A DNA stretch of 22,324 nt. Source: JADHUC01 sp964617665. Its GTDB lineage: Bacteria > Planctomycetota > Planctomycetia > Pirellulales > Pirellulaceae. The position numbers and the translations under genes were made by a program. The stretch is from assembly GCA_964617665.1 (NCBI GenBank), contig CAZUAH010000210.1, positions 1 through 22,324 of the forward strand, written 5' to 3'. Within the stretch, counting starts at the first letter, position 1. Every line of letters starts with the position of its first letter. Of the stretch, positions 15,475-22,324 are shown in pieces. The notes below the pieces were generated by a model. It was not told the origin of the DNA and did not search any database. It saw nothing but the letters and a program-made list of their open reading frames with translations.

Positions 15475-18399
15475 TCAGTCATCTCGGCGCCGTGCTGCTG
15501 CGTCGCGTCTCTTGTCAGCAGTGTTGTGGGACTCCTTCAATGCCGTTTGAGGCGTCGCTATCGCCTCCTTCTCTACCTCTGGTGTTCCGTTGGTTGCTGT
15601 GTACGAACCGGTGTCGTCGGTTTGACGGCCTGCCAAAGAACCCTCCGCAGGACGGATGGTCAAGCCGTCGCGAGTTTCTTTTGCTAGCACTGGGTCGGAT
15701 TGCCAACCCGCTCCGGGCTCTGCCGCCAAGGCCGCCGTACGTCCAAGCGACGACGTCATAGTCTGCTGGAAACGCATCCGTTCGGCGTTCTTCCAGAGTC
15801 GCTTGACATGCTCGTCGTCTGGCTTGCGACGTTGGCACCACCGCAGTTCCTCGATCGCATCATCAAACTGATTCGCCCCGATCAAGCGGGCCGCTCGTCG
15901 CCTGCGCAATACATAATCGTTTGGTGAACAGCCCACCGCGCGGCCGAGGCACCGCAACTCGGACTCCGCGTCTCCAAGGAACCTATAGACGCCCTCCGCA
16001 TTGGTCCAATGCCGGATTGCTTCACGCGAATCGGCGGCGAAAGCCGTCTCCTCGACAAGTTTCACGTAGACAGGCGCGACGACGCGTGCCTGATCGTCCC
16101 GGCCGACTTTCAGATACAGCGAGTACAGATGCGCCAATCCCTCCAGGTTTGGTTCAAACTCGGCGATCAGTTGGGACGCTGTCATGTGTGGTGCCAGTAG
16201 CTCGATAATACGCTTGCGGTACGTCGGGTCCTGGTGAAATGCTTGCTTCCAAAGTCCCAATGCCTTGTCAAGATCGCCGGCGGCCGCGGCGTTGGATCCG
16301 GCGGCGAACAGCACAGGCCCGCTGCGCGGTCGCACGCGCATGGCTTGCTCTGTCAAGGCAATATTTGCCTCGTGGGAGGCGCCGTGCAGAAATGCCAAGT
16401 CCGACAAATGCACGTAGGCGGGGCCCAGCAGAGGACAGAGTTTCACGGCGCGGCGTAGATGTTGGTGCGATTTCTCCAAGTACGAGACGTTGTCGCCGAC
16501 GGCAACCGCCAGCCATTCGAAGAGAGCCTTGCGGGACGCAAAACGCGATGCGATGGCCGCTCCGCGAATATGGGCCAATGTTACAGGATTCTCGGCTGTA
16601 CGCTGCTCCAAGTCGAATTGCGCGAGATAGAGAGCGGCAAGGCGTGAATTTGCCTGGGCGTGCTGGGGATCGTTTTCCACCACCAGTTCCAAGTTCCGTA
16701 TCATGACTGGAATATATTCGGCCATTGCCGATTCGTCCTGATGCTGTTCGGCGGCCTTCGTCTCTGCCTGGTAACGTTCCCACGGTCTGGATGCTGCTGC
16801 CGGAGCAACTTGACTCTTGACCATTACCACAGAAATGGCGGCTACGCCCGCAGCCCCTGCGAGCCAAGCGAAGCGAGACAAACGCGTGGTGCGGCAAGAC
16901 CAAGAGGGGCTCTTCTGTTCGGCTGTCGAAAGTGCAAAGAGCCGGTAGCTACAAGCAGCCAACATCAGGGTTAGCGACAGGCAGGCCGGGACATACCAAA
17001 CAAAATCCCAAACCGAGTTCAACAGACTCACCGCCAGAGCCGCGATTACTGCGCACATGCATGCATCGCGACGCGGGTCACGAGGAGCTTTCAATGCACA
17101 CACGCACCAGTAGCCGCAGATGCCCAATCCAACCAGTGTCAACGCTAACCCAACGACACCCGTTTCCAGTAAGATCTGAATGTAACCGCTTTCCGCGTGC
17201 GTGTATCTTACCGGAGCATACTTGGGGTAAAACGTCGGGTAGATCGCCTCGTGACTTCCGGCACCTGTGCCGAGCAACGGCGCGTGAGAGAACGCATCGA
17301 GATCAGCAGCCCATAGCGTCCGCCTTGAAGCCTGGTTGTCCAGCGACTCGAGCGAACCCGTAGCAAGCGTCTCCAATTGTCGAGCCAGCGGGCCGTACCC
17401 GAAGACCAGGAGGCTGGCTGCGACGACAACACCGACGCCGGCAAGAGAGGCGAGTGCCTTTCGCTCGAGCAGACCTCGCCATGTGTAGAGTCCTACGCAG
17501 ATGGCCGACGAGACGAAGACAACGATCACGCCACCACGGGAGAATGTCAGCAACGCGGCAAACGACACGACGCCCAGTCCGATTGCCAGCGCGAGTCTGA
17601 TGTCCAACCGGGACATCCAGGTGTGACCTTCTCGGCGGCGCGGGCTGCGTCGTGATCGGAAACCTGACGCCAACGCACGCTGCAGCCGCCATATGACGGC
17701 CGGCAATCCGAGCGCCAGATAGTGAGCGAAATGGTTTTCATTCGCAAACGTACCCTTAACGGCACCAAATGTGTCGCGGGATGGGTGTTCGTAGAACCAC
17801 AAGAACTTGCCGTTTCCCGCCAAGAACTGCGCTAAGCCAATCGCTGCCATTCCCACCGCCGCCAGCCCCAGCCAGCCCATCAAGCGTTCAATGTCCTCTA
17901 TTTCCTTTACCCGCTGCACAACCACCAAAAACAACATGGCATAGGCCAGGAACATGACCAGATTCATGCGAGTTTCGACAGGCGTCAAAGAGAGGCAGGG
18001 CCAATTGCCCAGCGGATAGGGGCAGTCGGCTGCGGTCGTCCAGAGAGGCAGCAATTCGGCCGTTATCGGCGATGCACTTTCGATGAATGCCGACGGCAAC
18101 GGGAACAATTGGATTAGGAGCAACAAGGTCCCCGCAATGGCCAATAACTCGGCGCCGCTCCATCTCCAACGTGCGTCGCGCTGAAGAGTCTGTCGGAGGG
18201 CCCAGGCCGTTGTGGTAGCGCATACAATCCCGACGAAAACCAGTCGTCCGACCGGATGGCGACCGCCCATGACCAACGGTGCAATAAGGATGACGGCAGC
18301 GAGTCCGAAATCGACGGCGCGCAGCAGCACAGTCTGCAGTCCGCAGCTTGCGGACGGCAAATCTGAAAGTGGCCTCGTTGATTGGCTCGATGTCGTCAT
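15475..18399 (-). CDS. O-antigen ligase/polymerase (Wzy_C) with C-terminal TPR-like domain
   Basis: The 974 residues fall into three parts. Residues 25-525 hold about 12-13 membrane segments with the ligase signature: GTFANENHFAHYLALGLP (216-233), TFSRGGVIVVF (285-295) and YTHAESGYIQILLETGVVG (399-417, His401 in the key periplasmic loop). Residues about 545-870 are soluble and helical, with TPR-like repeats such as AYVHLSDLAFLHGASHEANI and DAIEELRWCQRRKPDD, probably periplasmic. The last 80 residues are low-complexity and probably disordered. The domain order is common among O-antigen ligase-like proteins of Planctomycetes and relatives. There is no Shine-Dalgarno ahead of ATG at 18399, which follows an 88-base gap. 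It ends AAARRRDD, without the AA tail, which fits a C-terminus outside the cytoplasm. Together with the Wzy-like protein at 4620-5954 it probably divides polymerase and ligase duties. Confidence 0.88.
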   Translation of the reverse strand: MTTSSQSTRPLSDLPSASCGLQTVLLRAVDFGLAAVILIAPLVMGGRHPVGRLVFVGIVCATTTAWALRQTLQRDARWRWSGAELLAIAGTLLLLIQLFPLPSAFIESASPITAELLPLWTTAADCPYPLGNWPCLSLTPVETRMNLVMFLAYAMLFLVVVQRVKEIEDIERLMGWLGLAAVGMAAIGLAQFLAGNGKFLWFYEHPSRDTFGAVKGTFANENHFAHYLALGLPAVIWRLQRALASGFRSRRSPRRREGHTWMSRLDIRLALAIGLGVVSFAALLTFSRGGVIVVFVSSAICVGLYTWRGLLERKALASLAGVGVVVAASLLVFGYGPLARQLETLATGSLESLDNQASRRTLWAADLDAFSHAPLLGTGAGSHEAIYPTFYPKYAPVRYTHAESGYIQILLETGVVGLALTLVGLGICGYWCVCALKAPRDPRRDACMCAVIAALAVSLLNSVWDFVWYVPACLSLTLMLAACSYRLFALSTAEQKSPSWSCRTTRLSRFAWLAGAAGVAAISVVMVKSQVAPAAASRPWERYQAETKAAEQHQDESAMAEYIPVMIRNLELVVENDPQHAQANSRLAALYLAQFDLEQRTAENPVTLAHIRGAAIASRFASRKALFEWLAVAVGDNVSYLEKSHQHLRRAVKLCPLLGPAYVHLSDLAFLHGASHEANIALTEQAMRVRPRSGPVLFAAGSNAAAAGDLDKALGLWKQAFHQDPTYRKRIIELLAPHMTASQLIAEFEPNLEGLAHLYSLYLKVGRDDQARVVAPVYVKLVEETAFAADSREAIRHWTNAEGVYRFLGDAESELRCLGRAVGCSPNDYVLRRRRAARLIGANQFDDAIEELRWCQRRKPDDEHVKRLWKNAERMRFQQTMTSSLGRTAALAAEPGAGWQSDPVLAKETRDGLTIRPAEGSLAGRQTDDTGSYTATNGTPEVEKEAIATPQTALKESHNTADKRRDAAARRRDD

Positions 18400-18487
18400 G
18401 TCAAACGCGTCTATTTGAAGTCGCCTTTGGTTCTACCGTTCCTCGCAGGTTGGTCAGATGAAATGTGCATTCGCCGTGTGCCAGACG

Positions 18488-20806
18488 TCACGCGGCCCTC
18501 CGGCGTACTGGTATAATGGTTCTCCTCACGGGAACGGGTATCGACATTTCGACGGCATCCTCGTCATCACCTTCTTCCGCGCCGTAGCCCGGACCGCAGC
18601 CGTATCCCAGGCCATACCCGTAGCCTTCTTCGTAGTAGCTGCCCTTCCTCACAGCGACGCGGTTGGTAACAACTCCGACAAGATTGATCTTCATCGACCG
18701 CAGCGATTCAACCGACCGAATCACCGCACGCCGATGGTTCTCCGAGGGCTGAACTACCAGCAACACACCGTCCACCTCGCGACCAACCAGTGCGGCGTCA
18801 CTGGCGGCTTGCATCGGTGGGCAATCCACCAGTACCTGATCGTAAACACCTTCCGCCCATGCAATCACATCGGCGATCCGGCGGCGACTCAACAACTCGG
18901 CGGGGTCTGACGGACGTGGGCCGCAAGGCAAAATGTCAAGCTTGGGGATGCCTGTATTCCGAATACTCTCGACGCATGCGTTCCAAATGTCACCGTCCAA
19001 CCGCAAGACCTCCGACAACCCCCTCTTGCCACGCAGATCGAACAACTTGGTCAGTCCGGGCTTGCGCAGGTCGGCGTCAATGACCAGCGTCTTCTTGCCG
19101 GCTTGAGCGTATGCCGTGGCCAGATTGGCCAGCACGGTTGTCTTGCCGTCGCCCGGCTCCGAACTGGTGACAGCGATCCGCTCCATATCCTGTCCCGCAA
19201 AAGCCAGCGCGGTACGTAACGTGCGAAACGCTTCACATTCTACGGCAGACGGTTCAACATGTACGGAGATCGCATCAGCGCCTTTGGCATCGCTTACTTT
19301 TAGTTCGCGAACTATACCCAATACCGAGGTCCCCAATTGCTCTTTGATCTCTTCGGGTGAACGGAATCGGTCGTCCATCACGTCAAGGACGTAGACAAAC
19401 GCAATTCCACCGCCTACGCCGGCAAGCAGGCAAAACAAGACGACAAATTTCAGACGTGGAGCAACCGGCCGATTCGCCGCAAATGCGCCGCTAACGATCG
19501 CAACTCGCACGTCGGATCGGTTCTGGTTGATGTCAACGTTGGTAATCCGGTTCAGCAACGTGTCGTGCAACCGCTGCAAACGTGTGACATCGTGCTCCGC
19601 AACCTGCAACTCTGCCATGCGGTCGTTTTGGCTCACCGCTTCCTGTTCGGCTACCGCATACTCCTGGAGCAATTCGCCTTCGTGAGCCTCTGCCTCCAAC
19701 AGCTTGCGCCCAACAATCGACAGCAGCATCGGACCCAATTCCGTATTTTGGGCATCCGCCAGACGGTGTCTGATCGAGCGATGGTAGTTCGCCAAGAAGT
19801 CCTCTTCGTTCTCTACCGTGCGGGTCAATCGAATCACTTCGGGATGCTGTGGTCCCAATTGCTCCAGCCAAGTTTGCAGCTTCGCCTTGTCTTCCGTCAG
19901 TTTTCGCTCGGTGTTGCCAACAGCCTCAATCAGTTGAGGATTTAGCCCCAGCGTCCCCATCATCAACTCGCGTCCAACCGTTGGTTCCACGGCGACCAGG
20001 TGATGCCGCAGGTCTTCGCCCCTCTTGACCGCCGCCTGCAATGCGGCCAGCGTTGCCTTAAGCTCAAGCCGCGTATTCTGCACATCGACCAACGATTCGT
20101 TCAGTCGCACCACACGCTGGACGGCCGGATGCGTGACCGTGCTTCCCTCGCGCAGGCCCAAATCGCGGACGCGATGCTTGACCACCAGCAGTTCGGACTG
20201 CTCATGGAGCAACTGCTCCTCGATTTTTCGACGTTCTTCATCCAACAACGAAACGATCTCGACAGAGACGTTTTCGTGATGCTCTTCGACAAAATCCATG
20301 AACGCATCGACGACAGTGCGGACGATGGCTTTGGCCGCCTCCGGACTTTCAGATCGATACGAGACATCGATCAAGCTGGTATGGCGCATGCTCCGGGTCG
20401 CCAGGTTGTCTCGCAGTACTTTTGGCCACTTGTCTTGTGGATGCGAACGAAAGTCGATTTTCAAATCCGTGGGCAGTCTCTTTATCTCTTTGATCGCATT
20501 ATCGACGACAACGGCTTTTTCAAAGAGCTTCTCGTAAGTAGGAATGAACCCATCGCGAGACGCGCTAGGCGTCGTCGTGGCATTCCAAACGTTGGGGCCC
20601 GTCCGGGTGACCAGAACGGACGCTGTACCCAGATAGAAGCGTGTGGCCGTCAGGTAGTAGAGGGCTCCCAGGAAGGCCGCGATAACGACCGCTCCGATGA
20701 CGTACTGCTTGCGAAAGCGAATGATGCGCCAGAGCCGTACGAGCGATCGTATACGCTCGGCCTGCGAGTTCGCGTCGGCTGGACTGTATGCTTTCTGGTT
20801 TGACAT
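18488..20806 (-). CDS. Wzc-type chain-length regulator with bacterial tyrosine kinase domain
   Basis: This inner-membrane co-polymerase sets chain length and couples to the outer-membrane exporter. Of 772 residues, two membrane helices (about 34-54 and 453-476) flank a Wzz domain with long coiled coils. The cytoplasmic BY-kinase follows: Walker A SSEPGDGKTT (548-557), Walker A' LVIDADLRKPG (574-584) and Walker B VLVDCPP (658-664). A tyrosine cluster (six Tyr between 724 and 741, in a Tyr-Gly-rich stretch) is the expected autophosphorylation site. Unusually, about 30 residues follow it: an acidic patch EEGDDEDAVE and a basic end PVRRTIIPVRRRAA. ATG at 20806 is preferred over TTG at 20827, with a weak AAGAAG upstream. 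It begins 30 bases after the export lipoprotein gene, the usual Wza-Wzc order. Confidence 0.93.
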   Translation of the reverse strand: MSNQKAYSPADANSQAERIRSLVRLWRIIRFRKQYVIGAVVIAAFLGALYYLTATRFYLGTASVLVTRTGPNVWNATTTPSASRDGFIPTYEKLFEKAVVVDNAIKEIKRLPTDLKIDFRSHPQDKWPKVLRDNLATRSMRHTSLIDVSYRSESPEAAKAIVRTVVDAFMDFVEEHHENVSVEIVSLLDEERRKIEEQLLHEQSELLVVKHRVRDLGLREGSTVTHPAVQRVVRLNESLVDVQNTRLELKATLAALQAAVKRGEDLRHHLVAVEPTVGRELMMGTLGLNPQLIEAVGNTERKLTEDKAKLQTWLEQLGPQHPEVIRLTRTVENEEDFLANYHRSIRHRLADAQNTELGPMLLSIVGRKLLEAEAHEGELLQEYAVAEQEAVSQNDRMAELQVAEHDVTRLQRLHDTLLNRITNVDINQNRSDVRVAIVSGAFAANRPVAPRLKFVVLFCLLAGVGGGIAFVYVLDVMDDRFRSPEEIKEQLGTSVLGIVRELKVSDAKGADAISVHVEPSAVECEAFRTLRTALAFAGQDMERIAVTSSEPGDGKTTVLANLATAYAQAGKKTLVIDADLRKPGLTKLFDLRGKRGLSEVLRLDGDIWNACVESIRNTGIPKLDILPCGPRPSDPAELLSRRRIADVIAWAEGVYDQVLVDCPPMQAASDAALVGREVDGVLLVVQPSENHRRAVIRSVESLRSMKINLVGVVTNRVAVRKGSYYEEGYGYGLGYGCGPGYGAEEGDDEDAVEMSIPVPVRRTIIPVRRRAA

Positions 20807-20836
20807 ATGGTGGACTTCTTGATTCAAACGCGGGCG

Positions 20837-21937
20837 TCAAAGACCGGGGACTGCTGCCGAGAAGCCGAAACGCATGAAGTTCTGGAGGGTGCCGAGTACA
20901 AACGTTGTCGGCGTCTCTTCGACCTTGATTACGTCTCCCGGTGCCAGGCGGATGTTCTCCGAGTTTTCCCGTTGGGCGGCACGAACGGATGCCTTGATGA
21001 ATATGGAAGGTCCGCCACCGGGATGCTGGCGAGTTAACGTTACCTTGTCCGCGACTTGAAAGCTTCGACCGCCTGCTGACGCCAGGGCATCCAACAGCCG
21101 CATGTCCGAGTCCGGCGGCATCTCGACCTGCCGGGGCTCATTCACCAAACCCATCACGTAGACAACTCGCGTTTGTTGTTTGCCGACCATGACCACAGCC
21201 CCATCATCAAGAGGCACACTAGCATTTCCTTCGGCCGCTGCCTGCGCCAGATCGATGCGCTGAACTTGTGGCGGCTGCGCACGCATCTGGCCTGAATAGG
21301 AAGCCATGGTTAGTTGGCCATCTGTCGGACGGTCGATCGCTGGACGTCGCACCTCGACCACAGTATCTGCGTCCTCCCGCAATCCACCTGCGGAAGCCAA
21401 CGCCGCCACCAAATCCGAATCTGCGGCAGGCAACTTGTACACGCCCGGTTCTTCAACGGCGCCCATCACAGTTACGGTGTTCGTGTGACGGTCAACTACT
21501 TGCACCGTAACCCTCGGATTTCGATAGATTCCACGCTGGATGCCCGTGTCTCGGATCGTCATGCTAGCATGTGGTGCTTTTAAGCCCGCCACTTGGACCG
21601 GCCCAATCAACGGTACATCCACCACACCCTCATCCGTTACCTGCAACGTCCATTCGCTGTGCTCATCGACCTCGCGGATACCGGTGACCACGGCGACGTT
21701 GATCACATCTCCAGCGTGAATTCGATCGTTCCCACCAACGGAACTCGAAAGACGGGCCAGATCGAGTTGCTGGGGATTCGCAACGCCTGGAGCCGAAAAC
21801 TCCGGTGGCAAACTGCTGGAAAGATAGCCGCCGTGATGACAACCGACGACCAGGAAGATCGCGCAGAAACAAGCAATACAAGCACATTGTTTTGGCGGAA
21901 TACTCACACGTTCCTCTCGAACGATGTTTTTCAACAT
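20837..21937 (-). CDS. Polysaccharide export lipoprotein, Wza-type (Poly_export + SLBB)
   Basis: This is the outer-membrane/periplasmic export channel subunit. The 366 residues have a lipoprotein signal with lipobox LVVGC (Cys33), a Poly_export domain (about 70-150, NDRIHAGDVINVAV, DVPLIGPVQVAGL), one SLBB domain around VTVMGAVEEPGVYKLPAAD and a second around VVYVMGLVNEPRQVEMPPD. It ends with a short beta strand, NFMRFGFSAAVPGL. ATG at 21937 has only AGGA touching it. GTG at 21907 (the codon for residue 11) has GAGAGG five bases upstream and would give a shorter, conventional signal peptide, so it may be the true start. It is the first recognisable cluster gene, after a 290-base gap where the main promoter would be expected. 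It lacks the AA tail, as expected for an exported protein. Confidence 0.92.
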   Translation of the reverse strand: MLKNIVREERVSIPPKQCACIACFCAIFLVVGCHHGGYLSSSLPPEFSAPGVANPQQLDLARLSSSVGGNDRIHAGDVINVAVVTGIREVDEHSEWTLQVTDEGVVDVPLIGPVQVAGLKAPHASMTIRDTGIQRGIYRNPRVTVQVVDRHTNTVTVMGAVEEPGVYKLPAADSDLVAALASAGGLREDADTVVEVRRPAIDRPTDGQLTMASYSGQMRAQPPQVQRIDLAQAAAEGNASVPLDDGAVVMVGKQQTRVVYVMGLVNEPRQVEMPPDSDMRLLDALASAGGRSFQVADKVTLTRQHPGGGPSIFIKASVRAAQRENSENIRLAPGDVIKVEETPTTFVLGTLQNFMRFGFSAAVPGL

Positions 21938-22227
21938 TCCTAGGGGAAGAGGCCTGCTGGCAATGCTTGCGGTTACGGCGTCACAATCGCTACAACCCGC
22001 AAAGTCTACGTTTCTTCTTTGATCGGCAATTGCACACAGCGACCTGAGTGGTTTTCACCGGATTCGACAATTCGAGTCCACCCAATAGTATGCAGTGGAT
22101 AGGTCGACTAGTGCGTCTCGCACGGACGTTTGGCGGCTACGGCGCCGTAAATCACGAGTCCAATCGGCGAAGAAACCGCTACTGTCGTCCCGAGTGCGGC
22201 TAGATATCGCCAGGCGAGACACCAAAG
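21938..22227 (-). other. 290-base gap upstream of the cluster; probable leader, no clear promoter
   Basis: This is the largest gap in the window. No gene is convincing on either strand. A small perfect hairpin, GTGCG-TCT-CGCAC, lies at 22111-22123 without a T-run. The best sigma70-like pair on the minus strand is TTGCCG and TAGACT with a 15-base spacer, too weak to call. The cluster promoter and any regulator site should lie here, but the sequence does not identify them. Confidence 0.35.
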
Positions 22228-22324
22228 CTATCCATCTCCCGGATTCCTGGATGGTGCTTTTCTCCGGGGCTTAGGCTGCCAAGCATGATTGGGATAGCGC
22301 TCGCGGAACAGATTCTCCAGGCGG
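22228..22324 (-). CDS. C-terminal end of an unidentified protein (start outside window)
   Basis: One minus-strand frame is open from the window edge to TAG at 22230-22228 and reads RLENLFRERYPNHAWQPKPR, then a basic end RKAPSRNPGDG. Codon choice (CGC, CTG, GAG, TTC, CCC) looks coding. No family is recognised from 32 residues. Another frame gives a shorter piece ending at TAA 22273-22271. It lies upstream of the export gene on the same strand and lacks the cluster tail. Confidence 0.38.
   Translation of the reverse strand, partial: RLENLFRERYPNHAWQPKPRRKAPSRNPGDG

Noticed and set aside
15475..15510. RRDAAARRRDD end of the TPR ligase as a frameshifted form of the AA tail
   Set aside because: Neighbouring frames do not give a clean R-x-A-A-stop, and the whole C-terminal region is low-complexity, so the likeness is probably chance.
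20000..20803. A 267-codon plus-strand frame opposite the BY-kinase gene
   Set aside because: It is antisense to a gene with clear Wzz/kinase motifs. The translation has no family character, and a mirror frame is expected in such coding sequence.
21938..22227. Promoter-like pair TTGCCG / TAGACT ahead of the export gene
   Set aside because: The spacer is 15 bases and both hexamers are weak; not better than chance in 290 bases.
1..22324. CRISPR array, tRNA/rRNA genes, insertion sequences
   Set aside because: No regularly spaced repeats, cloverleaf-like sequence, rRNA blocks, transposase frames or terminal inverted repeats were seen; the only tandem repeat is the two-unit junction duplication.

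Overview
The window holds one long, one-way gene cluster on the minus strand for making and exporting an extracellular or capsular polysaccharide by the Wzx/Wzy route. The likely host is a planctomycete, probably Pirellulales-like. That rests on general gene resemblance (the SLBB export lipoprotein ending in a short FGFSAAVPGL strand, the ligase with a TPR tail, and the end of an S74-type 'tail fiber domain' protein next door). There is no rRNA or marker gene, so the taxonomy is an inference.

Reading in the direction of transcription (right to left): an unidentified gene end (22324-22228) and a 290-base gap come first. Next are the outer-membrane export lipoprotein (Wza type, 21937-20837), the chain-length regulator with tyrosine kinase (Wzc/BY-kinase, 20806-18488), an O-antigen ligase/polymerase with a TPR tail (18399-15475), a WbuB-like GT4 glycosyltransferase (15391-14129), sulfotransferase 3 (14096-13194), a fused initiating phosphoglycosyltransferase plus DegT aminotransferase (13197-11239), a 47-residue small ORF (11024-10881), sulfotransferase 2 (10871-9972), a fused Wzx flippase plus SAM methyltransferase (9965-7806), a BioF2/FemAB-like acyltransferase (7784-6840), sulfotransferase 1 (6819-5989), a second Wzy-like protein (5954-4620), a CE4 polysaccharide deacetylase (4589-3660), a second GT4 (3663-2506), GDP-L-fucose synthase (2313-1351) and GDP-mannose 4,6-dehydratase (1320-298). 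A plus-strand gene ends at 189 and converges on the cluster. Most gaps are under 90 bases and several genes overlap by 4 bases, so this is probably one or two long operons.

Together the genes describe a polymer started on undecaprenyl phosphate by the phosphoglycosyltransferase, extended by at least two GT4 enzymes, probably containing L-fucose (Gmd and Fcl), and decorated by deacetylation, N- or O-acylation, methylation and sulfation. It would be flipped by Wzx, polymerised by Wzy and exported by Wzc/Wza. GDP-fucose synthesis plus three different sulfotransferases suggests a sulfated fucose-containing polysaccharide.

The strongest unexplained signal is a shared C-terminal tail. Eight of 16 complete cluster proteins, with unrelated folds, end in Ala-Ala, almost all after a nearby Arg (RQAA, RRAA, RHAA, RYAA, ARAA). 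Three more end in RQVA, RAVA or LRCA, and one in RAAG. The codons differ, and the clearest exceptions are proteins whose C-terminus is expected outside the cytoplasm. Other unusual points are two gene fusions, one with an intact internal Shine-Dalgarno and ATG, and a diverged 90-base tandem duplication of a gene junction that carries a fossil out-of-frame copy of the upstream gene's RRHAA-stop.
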